64,000 nucleotides of DNA, taken from contig MKSR01000029.1 of NCBI GenBank assembly GCA_001898145.1, positions 62,001 to 126,000 of the forward strand, written 5' to 3'. Positions within the stretch are counted from its first letter, which is position 1, and each line of letters starts with the position of its first letter. The translations under genes and the position numbers were made by a program. Positions 27,006 through 35,014 of this stretch are shown here, piece after piece. This DNA is from Dyadobacter sp. 50-39. Lineage in GTDB: Bacteria; Bacteroidota; Bacteroidia; Cytophagales; Spirosomataceae. The notes under the pieces were generated by a model. That model worked only from the letters and a program-made list of their open reading frames with translations. It ran no database searches and was not told where the DNA came from.

Positions 27006-28418
27006 TTATTGTTGACCCCATTCAGTATGGAAAGTACCTGGGATATCGGTACGTTGGTACGTATGCGCTCCGAAATAGTCGCGCTGCGCCTGGATCAGGT
27101 TGGTCGGCATGTACGCTGTTTTGTAGGCGTCGAAATAAGCCAGCGACGACATCAATGCAGCAGCCGGAATGCCCGATTGGGCGGCAAAAGCGATCAATGA
27201 ACGCGTATTACCTTCCACAGACTTAACCAATGCAGCTACCTCTTGGTTCAACAGAATGTTGGACAAATCCGGGGTTTGCTTGTATGCGTCTGTAAACACG
27301 CTGAGCAGCGACGAACGGATAATGCACCCCCCTCTCCAAACGCTCACTACGTCGGTCAGCGGGATCTCCATCTGCAAGTCTTTCGACGCCTGGAACAACA
27401 TCGCGAGACCTTGCGCATAAGCCAGAATGGTGGCAAAATACAAGGCATCGTGGACCTGCTGGATGAGCTCCTGCGTTTCGACTGAAATGGGCTCGCTGGC
27501 GCCATACAGTCCGGCAGCAATTACCCTTTCGTCTTTGTAACCCGAAAGCGTACGCATAGCCACCGCGGTGTCGATTACCGGAACGGCTACGGGCAATTCC
27601 ATCGAATCCTGCGAAGTCCATTTGCCGGTCCCTTTCGAACCTGCTTTATCAGAAATCACGTCTACCAGGTGCTCGTCGGTTTTGTCGTCCTTTTGCAGGA
27701 AAATATCGGCGGTAATTTCCACCAGGAACGATTGCAGATCGCCTTCGTTCCAGCTTTTGAATACTTCATGAAGCTGCTGGTTGCTCAAACCGGCCTTTTT
27801 CAGGATCGCGTACGATTCGCTGATGAGCTGCATGATCGCATACTCGATACCGTTATGCACCATTTTCACGTAATGGCCGGCGCCTTCCTTGCCCAAGTAA
27901 GCCACGCAGGGCTCGCTGTTCACTTTGGCTGCAATCGCTTCCAGCATCGGCTGTACATGCGCATAAGCTTCCTTGTCGCCGCCAGGCATAATGCTCGGGC
28001 CTGTACGGGCGCCTTTTTCTCCACCCGAAACACCTATTCCCATGAAATGGATATCTTTTTCACGAAGGTATTTCACGCGGCGGAGCGTATCTGTATAATG
28101 GGAGTTTCCTCCGTCTATGATAACGTCGCCTTTTTCAAGAAGCGGTAACAGGGATGCGATCACATCGTCTACCGGCTGACCGGCCGGGACCAGCATCATT
28201 ACCTTGCGGGGGCGTTGCAACAGCTGGATCATTTGGGCTAGTTCCGAAACGCCCTTAACAGTGGTGCCCGGGGTGGCACTGGATTCCAACGCAGAATTTT
28301 TGGTTTCGTCCTTATCGAAACCGATAACAGAGAAACCATGATCGGCCATGTTCAGTAACAGGTTTCTTCCCATTACGCCCAGTCCGATCATTCCAAAATC
28401 GAATAAGTTCTGTGACAT
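27006..28418 (-). CDS. gnd: 6-phosphogluconate dehydrogenase, decarboxylating
   Basis: 470 residues of the long, decarboxylating type. GLGVMGRNLLLNMADHGFSV is the NADP fold; GIGVSGGEKGARTGPSIMPG near 126 and HNGIEYAIMQLI near 184 are substrate-site motifs; KGTGKWTS near 262 is also typical. It converts 6-phosphogluconate to ribulose 5-phosphate with NADPH. First gene of the operon; the promoter must lie in the 175 bases shared with the divergent glycosidase, but I see no clear box there. Confidence 0.96.
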   Translation of the reverse strand: MSQNLFDFGMIGLGVMGRNLLLNMADHGFSVIGFDKDETKNSALESSATPGTTVKGVSELAQMIQLLQRPRKVMMLVPAGQPVDDVIASLLPLLEKGDVIIDGGNSHYTDTLRRVKYLREKDIHFMGIGVSGGEKGARTGPSIMPGGDKEAYAHVQPMLEAIAAKVNSEPCVAYLGKEGAGHYVKMVHNGIEYAIMQLISESYAILKKAGLSNQQLHEVFKSWNEGDLQSFLVEITADIFLQKDDKTDEHLVDVISDKAGSKGTGKWTSQDSMELPVAVPVIDTAVAMRTLSGYKDERVIAAGLYGASEPISVETQELIQQVHDALYFATILAYAQGLAMLFQASKDLQMEIPLTDVVSVWRGGCIIRSSLLSVFTDAYKQTPDLSNILLNQEVAALVKSVEGNTRSLIAFAAQSGIPAAALMSSLAYFDAYKTAYMPTNLIQAQRDYFGAHTYQRTDIPGTFHTEWGQQ

Positions 28419-28593
28419 ATATTAAACGTCTTGAATTAAGAAGCTGCAATATCAGGGTTTTTCAAAGACCAGCTTACATCTTTGTTTACATTCCATTTAA
28501 AATTTAAATTCTTCTCGATATTTTATTAAATTCGGGCACACTATGGCTATTTTATAGTTAGACAAATAGTTACTATTCGCTATACACAATACT

Positions 28594-30696
28594 ATGTACT
28601 ATAAATTTACCCGGGTCGTCATGCTGGCGATCCTTGTTTCGTTTCATGCATTTTCGCAAGATTCGCTTGTTATTAAAAACCGCTTCCTGGAAAGAAAATT
28701 CACCATTGGTGATAATTCTTTCTACACTTCCCGCTTCCAGCATACTCTGACGAACAAAGATTACAGCCGCCCTGGCTCGGAAGAGTTTTATTTTACAATT
28801 AACGGTACACCAGCAAGTAGCAACGGCGCGAATGGTTTGTTCCGATACAGCAAGCACTCCTCAGCCAGCACCGGCAATGGGACACAGCAAATAACCATCC
28901 AACTCACTGGTAAAGAAGGCTCTGCCGCCGAGAACCTGGCAGTGAGTTTAACCTACGAAGTGTACGATGAGCTGCCGGTTGTACGAAAACAGCTTAGCAT
29001 TACGAACAACGGCCCTAATGCGGTGGCCATCGCAGACCTCGAAGTGGAGCGGATCAACCTCGTTCCGGTTTCTTCTCAGCAAAGCGAGCTTTATACCAAC
29101 TATGGATCCCGTTTCGCATGGCGCCCCTACCACGGCGACCATCACGATGCCGCAATTTTTGTATATAACAACTACGTGAAAGAAGGTTTTATCCTTGGAA
29201 ATGAAGCACCGAGTATCCTCAAAAAAACCGAAGTGTACACCGACCACCACCGTATCTCGATCGGAATGACGAGCCTTACCGATCATTATCCGTTTAAAAA
29301 ATGGATTGAACCGGGAGAAAAGTTTGCGAGTCCCAAAACCTTCATTTGCCTCGTACAGTCGCAAAAGTGGGAAGATGCATTCGAAGGTTATTTCGCCGAT
29401 TTCATACGTACACGGCTTGGCGTTCGGCTTTTCGAACGGAAAGAGATCCCGTTCACATTCTTCAATACCTGGCGGCCATTTTATACCAATATCAACGATA
29501 CCCTCGTCACGCAGCTAGCCGACGGCCTGGAAGGCACCGGTACCGACCTTTTTATCATGGATGCAGGCTGGGAAAACAACTACGGTGACTGGGAGCCTCA
29601 CCCGACCCGCTTTCCGAACGGCCTGAAACCCATTACCGATCACATCCGGAAACGCGGCATGAAAGCCGGCCTCTGGATGAGCCTTGGCTCCGTCGACAAG
29701 AGCAGCAAGCTGTATAAAGAACATCCGGAATGGTCGGTATTCGACAAAAATGGAGAACCGGCCTACCTGCACGAAGAAATGAACTGGCGCGTCACCATGT
29801 CGCTGGCATCGGGATATTATGATTACATTCTGGAAAAAATAAAACGGCACGTACGCGAGAATGATCTTGCCTATATCAAACTCGACCTGGCGATTGCCAA
29901 CTCGGCCTATGTGCTTGATTATGCTAAAAAAGGGGATTACAAATCAGAGGGCAAAGGCTATAAGGACCGCGAAAGCTCCTATTATGGCATTTATGAAAAG
30001 GCACTACAGCTTTTCGACGACCTGCATAAGGAGTTTCCCGACTTGCTTGTAGATTGTACTTATGAAGTTTGGGGCGAATATTACATTAACGACTACGCAT
30101 TGATCGAGCATGCAGATTATGACTGGCTCACAAATTACGATGACGACGCACCCGTCGGGCCGGTCAACATACGCCAAATGGCCTTCGACCGGAGCCGGGC
30201 TATCCCCACGGCCACCAACCTGATCGGCAACCAGTATATGGACTCGCCCTATTCCAAATACACATTCCTGTCTCTGGCGTCTGTCAAACCGATCCTCGTA
30301 GGAGATAGCCGCAAACTCCCTTCCGAGCTAAAACCCTGGTATTTAAAATGGAACACCTGGTTCAAAATGATGGACAAGAAATACCAGTTCACGCGGTTTT
30401 CCTACGTTTCAGACATATTTCAGCGGCCGACTATGAGTAACTGGGACGGCGTCTACAAATTCAACAAAGAGAAACAGGGCGGTGTATTGTTCTTTTTCCG
30501 AAATGGATCGGTCGAAAATGCGCGGACATTTGCATTCCCCTTTGCAGAGCCTGGCAGCCGGTACCGCCTGTTTTCGCCCGAAGAAGGGAAGGATTGGGGT
30601 ACTTACAGCGGAAAAGAACTAATTGAAAAAGGAATTCGCGTGGAGCTCGGCAGCCAGTTTGAAGCGAAGGTTTTGGGAATTGAGAGTGTTGAATGA
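28594..30696 (+). CDS. GH36-like alpha-galactosidase, secreted
   Basis: 700 residues with a signal peptide ending near HAFSQ. An N-terminal beta-sandwich (to about 270) leads into a TIM barrel with FIMDAGWENNYGDWEPHPTR near 325 and AGLWMSLGSVD near 365. Candidate nucleophile aspartate in AYIKLDLAIAN near 430. A C-terminal beta domain follows. The layout fits clan GH-D glycosidases (GH36 and relatives), which remove alpha-linked galactose or related sugars. KLDLAIA differs from the KWDMNR of well-studied GH36 enzymes, so the exact specificity is open. It is a single gene with no SusCD pair beside it. Confidence 0.8.
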   Translation: MYYKFTRVVMLAILVSFHAFSQDSLVIKNRFLERKFTIGDNSFYTSRFQHTLTNKDYSRPGSEEFYFTINGTPASSNGANGLFRYSKHSSASTGNGTQQITIQLTGKEGSAAENLAVSLTYEVYDELPVVRKQLSITNNGPNAVAIADLEVERINLVPVSSQQSELYTNYGSRFAWRPYHGDHHDAAIFVYNNYVKEGFILGNEAPSILKKTEVYTDHHRISIGMTSLTDHYPFKKWIEPGEKFASPKTFICLVQSQKWEDAFEGYFADFIRTRLGVRLFERKEIPFTFFNTWRPFYTNINDTLVTQLADGLEGTGTDLFIMDAGWENNYGDWEPHPTRFPNGLKPITDHIRKRGMKAGLWMSLGSVDKSSKLYKEHPEWSVFDKNGEPAYLHEEMNWRVTMSLASGYYDYILEKIKRHVRENDLAYIKLDLAIANSAYVLDYAKKGDYKSEGKGYKDRESSYYGIYEKALQLFDDLHKEFPDLLVDCTYEVWGEYYINDYALIEHADYDWLTNYDDDAPVGPVNIRQMAFDRSRAIPTATNLIGNQYMDSPYSKYTFLSLASVKPILVGDSRKLPSELKPWYLKWNTWFKMMDKKYQFTRFSYVSDIFQRPTMSNWDGVYKFNKEKQGGVLFFFRNGSVENARTFAFPFAEPGSRYRLFSPEEGKDWGTYSGKELIEKGIRVELGSQFEAKVLGIESVE

Positions 30697-30894
30697 TGTG
30701 GTAAATCTATATTGAAAGGTTAAAGAAGTTCCAATTTTCAGAACATGCTCCTGAGCTTTCATTACGCACTATGCGATCAAAGAAGTAGTGGAATCTAACG
30801 TTTTACGGCGCGTCAGTGAGGTTTTCACTCCAACATACAGTCCCCCCATTCGTACAATCAACTGGAAAACAATATTCTATATTTTTAAAATTTG

Positions 30895-30925
30895 TTTTTA
30901 AAATCAAAATTTTGTTCTAAATTTA
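30895..30925 (+). promoter_or_regulatory. Cold-shock gene promoter, copy 1
   Basis: TTTT, 19 bases, then TAAATTTA. The stretch from the second box to the ATG is 33 bases and aligns without gaps to that before the second cold-shock gene at 40.5 kb, including AAATATTTTAAAATAA. The conservation outside the boxes suggests shared control. Confidence 0.5.
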
Positions 30926-30947
30926 GAAAATATTTTAAAATAATGTT

Positions 30948-31139
30948 ATGAACAAAGGTACAGTTAAGTTTTTCAATGAGACCAAGGGTTTTGGTTTTAT
31001 TTCTCCGGAAGATGGCGGAGACGACATTTTTGTGCACGTGTCAGGTCTTACAGACCAAATTCGCGAGAATGACAGTGTATCGTACGAAGTTGAAAATGGA
31101 AGAAAAGGATTGAATGCAGTCAATGTAGCTGTCATTTAA
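30948..31139 (+). CDS. Cold-shock protein (CspA family)
   Basis: 63 residues, a single OB-fold. RNP1 is KGFGFISPEDG and RNP2 is DIFVHVSGL, both intact. It binds single-stranded RNA and DNA and melts RNA structure at low temperature. It shares about three quarters of its residues with the second copy at 40.3 kb. It is followed by an intrinsic terminator and then by two desaturase genes. Confidence 0.95.
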   Translation: MNKGTVKFFNETKGFGFISPEDGGDDIFVHVSGLTDQIRENDSVSYEVENGRKGLNAVNVAVI

Positions 31140-31160
31140 GGCCTCTATACTACTTTGAAA

Positions 31161-31200
31161 AACAAAAAAATTCCCTTCTTCCGGAGGGAATTTTTGTTTT
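31161..31200 (+). terminator. Terminator after the cold-shock gene
   Basis: The stem AAAATTCCCT/AGGGAATTTT with flanking A and T runs lies 21 bases after the stop. Confidence 0.85.
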
Positions 31201-31283
31201 GTCTTATCTGATGCCCCGCTAGACCATATTTATTACTGCCCAAAAAACTTTCGCCCGGATCGACCAAGGACATACCGATCTCG

Positions 31284-32414
31284 GTGAGCTACACGTTCTA
31301 TCAGTACAACCCAATCAACTTCATAGTTAGCATTTTGCATCAGAAAATTAAGTTCACTAATCCTACGGCGAATAACTTCTTCCCCACATTACGCAAACGT
31401 GTCGACGGCTATTTTGCTGAAAACGGAATTCGAAAATCGGGTGGTAAACAGCTGCTTTTTAAAGCTGCGTTTATGCTAAGCCTCTACCTGATACCTTATT
31501 TTCTAATCCTTAGCAATCAATTCTCAGGCAACGTGCTGATAATGCTGTGCATCGTTATGGGCTTGGGCGTTGCTGGCGTAGGAATGTCGGTTATGCATGA
31601 TGCTATTCATGGATCACTGGCCGGCTCAGCGCTTCTCAACCGCATTTTAGGTGCATCCATTTATTTATTGGGAGGGAACGCCTACAATTGGGAAGTACAG
31701 CATAACCGCCTGCATCATACTTTCACCAACATCCATGATGTCGACGAAGACATTACCGGCAAATTTCTGCTGCGCCTTTCTTATGGCGATAAGCGGCAGA
31801 GGTTTCATCGCTTTCAACATATTTATGCGTTTGGGCTGTATGGACTAATGACCCTCTCATTTCTATGGAAAGATTTCAAAGAAATTTCCCTGTTTAACAG
31901 ACTTGCCAAAACGGGGCTGACAAAACCGTTCCCGAAAAGCGAGCTCATACGGTTGCTGTGCACAAAGATGGCGTACGTCGCATTTATTATGGCAGCCCCA
32001 CTGTTGTTGACAGATATCAGTTTTACCCAATGGTTGACCGGCTTTTTGATAATGCACATTACGGCCGGCACGATCCTTAGTACTATATTTCAAATGGCCC
32101 ATATCGTGGAAGGCGCGGAGCAGCCGGCAGTGAATGAGGACGGCAACATCGAAAATGCATGGGCTATCCACCAACTGCAAACAACTTCCAATTTTGCAGG
32201 GAGAAACAGGGCTCTTTCATGGTTTATAGGCGGCCTGGATTATCAGATCGAGCATCATCTTTTCCCCGCAATTTCCCACATACACTATCATGCAATTTCC
32301 CCTATCGTGCGAGATACTGCGATCGAGTTTGGATTGCCTTACAACGCCAAAGAGAATTTCAATCATGCGCTCGGCTCTCACATACGCGCGCTGAGAAAAC
32401 TCGGATCCCATTGA
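31284..32414 (+). CDS. Fatty acid desaturase, front-end/linoleoyl-CoA type
   Basis: 376 residues, a membrane di-iron enzyme. The three histidine boxes are HDAIHG near 109, HNRLHHTF near 143 and QIEHHLFP near 318. The Q in the third box in place of H marks front-end (delta-5/6-like) desaturases. No cytochrome b5 domain is fused. The GTG start is the only one that gives the full N-terminus; the first ATG lies 62 codons in. Six bases separate it from the next desaturase, so the two form an operon next to a cold-shock gene. Confidence 0.85.
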   Translation: MSYTFYQYNPINFIVSILHQKIKFTNPTANNFFPTLRKRVDGYFAENGIRKSGGKQLLFKAAFMLSLYLIPYFLILSNQFSGNVLIMLCIVMGLGVAGVGMSVMHDAIHGSLAGSALLNRILGASIYLLGGNAYNWEVQHNRLHHTFTNIHDVDEDITGKFLLRLSYGDKRQRFHRFQHIYAFGLYGLMTLSFLWKDFKEISLFNRLAKTGLTKPFPKSELIRLLCTKMAYVAFIMAAPLLLTDISFTQWLTGFLIMHITAGTILSTIFQMAHIVEGAEQPAVNEDGNIENAWAIHQLQTTSNFAGRNRALSWFIGGLDYQIEHHLFPAISHIHYHAISPIVRDTAIEFGLPYNAKENFNHALGSHIRALRKLGSH

Positions 32415-32420
32415 AAGTCA

Positions 32421-33503
32421 ATGGGTGCATTTTCAAAAACAGGCAATCCAGGAATCCATTTTATGACTTTTATTGACATTGTGCTTCGTCGTCCGTCATA
32501 CGGATGGCAGGATAAATCCGGAAAATTGGTCAAACCCAGTCACCGGCAGATCTTTTCCGAATTTTTTAAACGACTTAATGTTGTCAGCGACAAAAGAAAC
32601 TGGCTGCCTTTTATGAGTTGGTTAAAGGTTCTTTGCATGGTACCATTCTTAGGGCTTTTTATCGGCAAGTTCTTCACCATCCCCTTGCTATGTGCTGCAT
32701 TTATTTACAGTATGTTCATTATGGGCACTCATGGTACAATCTGGCACCACCGTTACTGCACTCACGGCGCGTATAAGTTCCGCAATCATTTTTGGCGGTT
32801 TGTTACGCAAAACCTGACTATCAGCATGATCCCGGAGGAGATATACGTCATTTCACATCACGTTCATCATGCTAAATCCGACAAACCCGGTGACCCGTAC
32901 AATGCGGAAGGGGGATTTCTGTATTGCTTTCTCGCCGATGTGAATCACCAGCCTATTGCAACAGACCTGAGCGAAAGTCAATATGGACGGGTAAAATCAC
33001 TCATGGCCCACACAGGCATTAAAGCCAATACCTACGAACAATACCTGACCTGGGGATCTTATCAACATCCGGCAAGGGCAACACTTAGCTGGATCCTCAA
33101 TTGGGGATTTTGGTATGGAACTTTCTTTTTGCTCGGAGGACATGCATTGGCATGCGCTATGTTTGGCGCCGCAGGCTTCTGGGCGGTAGGTGTCCGCACA
33201 TTCAATTATGAAGGGCACGCGAAAGGAAAAGAGAAGCAGCGGGTAGGCGTCGACTACAACCATAAGGACAAATCCATCAATCAACTATGGCCGGGCATTG
33301 TGGCCGGTGAATGGCATAACAACCACCACTTATATCCCAAAAGTGCCAGAAGCGGCTTTAAGCCCTACCAGTTGGACTCGGCCTGGTACTACATCAAATT
33401 GTTAAGTATGGTTGGGGCCGTTTCCTCTTATCATGACTCCAAAGAGCTATTTTACAAGCGGTACGAAAAGCCTCACCGACTTGCAAACGAGAAAATGTCG
33501 TAG
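32421..33503 (+). CDS. Acyl-CoA/acyl-lipid delta-9-type desaturase
   Basis: 360 residues. The histidine boxes are HHRYCTHGAY near 108, ISHHVHHAKSD near 144 and EWHNNHHLYP near 294, the pattern of stearoyl-CoA-type desaturases. Hydrophobic helices near 69-100 and 212-240 place it in the membrane. A second ATG 14 codons on (MTFIDIVLRRPS) may be the true start. Together with the preceding enzyme it can make mono- and poly-unsaturated fatty acids and so adjust membrane fluidity, probably in the cold. Confidence 0.88.
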   Translation: MGAFSKTGNPGIHFMTFIDIVLRRPSYGWQDKSGKLVKPSHRQIFSEFFKRLNVVSDKRNWLPFMSWLKVLCMVPFLGLFIGKFFTIPLLCAAFIYSMFIMGTHGTIWHHRYCTHGAYKFRNHFWRFVTQNLTISMIPEEIYVISHHVHHAKSDKPGDPYNAEGGFLYCFLADVNHQPIATDLSESQYGRVKSLMAHTGIKANTYEQYLTWGSYQHPARATLSWILNWGFWYGTFFLLGGHALACAMFGAAGFWAVGVRTFNYEGHAKGKEKQRVGVDYNHKDKSINQLWPGIVAGEWHNNHHLYPKSARSGFKPYQLDSAWYYIKLLSMVGAVSSYHDSKELFYKRYEKPHRLANEKMS

Positions 33504-33903
33504 TGTGCGAATCCTGCGGGTCCATCCAGCTGATGGAATTGTTCAGCAATTCGCCTTTGAAAGGAAATGGATTGGCTGATAGGAAGCAACCGCAATCGAA
33601 AGAATTTCCCGACCTGTATCCGATCTAAACAATCAGCCGCTTACGACAAAATTGTAAGCGGCTGATTCCATATGGAGAATATCGGATTGGAACCGACGAC
33701 CTTGGCCAGCGCAGCAAGAAAAAAATACGTTCTACTGACTCGGCTGTCGCATTGCCCGGAAGCAAATTTGCTGAAAGATTTAATGCATCGGTATATCAGC
33801 ACGACACAATGTGGATAGACTGGTCAAATTCCGCCGCAGTTGCATTCCTGGTTAGGAATGGAGGCGATAAGGTTTGGACAAACGGGATAACCCATGTTGC
33901 TGC
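33504..33903. other. Intergenic region with att remnant and a gene fragment
   Basis: 400 bases without a complete gene. The middle holds the most diverged copy of the tRNA-Ala 3' repeat. After it, from about 33712 to the TAA at 33905, a plus-strand frame stays open and ends in WIDWSNSAAVAFLVRNGG and a short tail, but has no start. It looks like the end of a gene cut at the repeat. No family recognised. Confidence 0.4.
33620..33702 (-). repeat. Degenerate tRNA-Ala 3' repeat (att-like copy A)
   Basis: It carries a hairpin AGCCGCTTAC/GTAAGCGGCT and then the tRNA-Ala 3' end with GGATTGGAACCGACGACC, where the functional gene has GGATTCGAACCGACGACC. The order and spacing match the two better copies at 41.7 and 44.7 kb. 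It is probably the displaced end of the oldest element inserted at the tRNA-Ala gene. Confidence 0.6.
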
Positions 33904-34743
33904 CTAATGATTTGTTAGCTCAAACTGATAGGTCATTGAAACTGAGCAGAGCTCGGTTAATCCTTCTACGGGTGCCACTTGCTCGGGACCAGGACCAATT
34001 GCGAGTGCAATATGGCCTTCACTGGTAAACAGGCCCGAAGTCGTGTCCAAACCAATCCAGCTAGCACCTGGTATGAAAACTTCTGCCCAGGCATGCAATT
34101 CAACAGAGTCGCCGGAAACTGTGCCCAATTGGACCAAATAGCCTGATACGAACCTGCTCGCGAGTCCTAACCGACGCAGCACCTGAACCATTAACCAGGC
34201 AGAATCTCGGCAGGAGCCAGTCCGCGCCTTCAAAGTCATCTCCGATGATTGAACCCCTTCTTCAAACCGGCGAACATATCGGATGTGATTGCAAACATAC
34301 ATGTTGAGCTTCACCAGGAAAGAGAGGGTGTCGCCATGAAACTTCTCCGTACCGCCAACAAATGCGGAGAGCGCAGCACTCCTATCTACGATTTGCAAGT
34401 AAGGTAGCAGCGCATTTTTGACGATAGCAGGATACAGAAATGGAAAGCACCGAGACTCATCGTCCAATAATACATCGAAGGGGTTGAAACTGGTCTGTTT
34501 AATGTCCAGGTTGACTTCCACAGACATAAAGTCTGTCATGTCGGCGAAGTCGGCCCGAGCTATTTTATTGCCGTAAACATCATGTTGCCAGTATAATCGA
34601 TTGGCAGGCCGCAGCACAAAACTATATTGTTCTATGATCGAATAAGTATCGGGCTGAGGCGCGAGACGGAATCTGTGGGGAGACAGAAGCACCTTGTGAT
34701 CGTAGGCGTAATCTATCCTATGTTTGACTGAAACGCGCGTCAT
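33904..34743 (-). CDS. Transglutaminase-like cysteine protein
   Basis: 279 residues. A bacterial transglutaminase N-terminal domain (to about 150) is followed by the papain-like core. The catalytic cysteine is in ARTGSCRDSAWLMVQ near 180, the histidine in ELHAWAEVFIPG near 221 and the aspartate in WIGLDTTSG. Such cytosolic proteins often accompany circularly permuted ATP-grasp and alpha-E genes, none of which is seen here, so the role is unknown. It is preceded without a gap by a 37-residue lysine-rich ORF on the same strand. Confidence 0.85.
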   Translation of the reverse strand: MTRVSVKHRIDYAYDHKVLLSPHRFRLAPQPDTYSIIEQYSFVLRPANRLYWQHDVYGNKIARADFADMTDFMSVEVNLDIKQTSFNPFDVLLDDESRCFPFLYPAIVKNALLPYLQIVDRSAALSAFVGGTEKFHGDTLSFLVKLNMYVCNHIRYVRRFEEGVQSSEMTLKARTGSCRDSAWLMVQVLRRLGLASRFVSGYLVQLGTVSGDSVELHAWAEVFIPGASWIGLDTTSGLFTSEGHIALAIGPGPEQVAPVEGLTELCSVSMTYQFELTNH

Positions 34744-34857
34744 CTAGTCGCACTTTGAGTTACTATCCCGCTCGTCCTTTTTGTCCGCGCGCTTTTCCAT
34801 CAGGTTTTTGGCGGGCTTCTTTTTGTCGCTTTTTCGTGGGCTTTTTTCTTTTGACAT
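34744..34857 (-). CDS. 37-residue lysine-rich small protein
   Basis: The frame runs from ATG to a TAG that directly abuts the transglutaminase ATG. The product is almost all charged (begins MSKEKSPRKSDKKKPAKN) with no fold visible. The zero gap suggests co-translation. Small basic proteins of this kind often bind nucleic acid, but that is a guess. Confidence 0.5.
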   Translation of the reverse strand: MSKEKSPRKSDKKKPAKNLMEKRADKKDERDSNSKCD

Positions 34858-35014
34858 GGTTTCTAGTTTTGTTGTAAGGTAGATCCTTTTGCTTGATATT
34901 CAACATGTTTTAGTAATTCATGGAGATTCTGTGAAGTATTTGGTGGTGGCTGAAATATTCCCGGGTAATGCCGTTTAATTAGGTTACCTTACAATAAATC
35001 AACAAACGGCCGAA

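Noticed and set aside
25470-27200. 576-codon open frame on the plus strand
   Set aside because: It lies antisense over zwf, whose protein is clearly recognisable; the plus-strand product has biased, non-protein-like composition.
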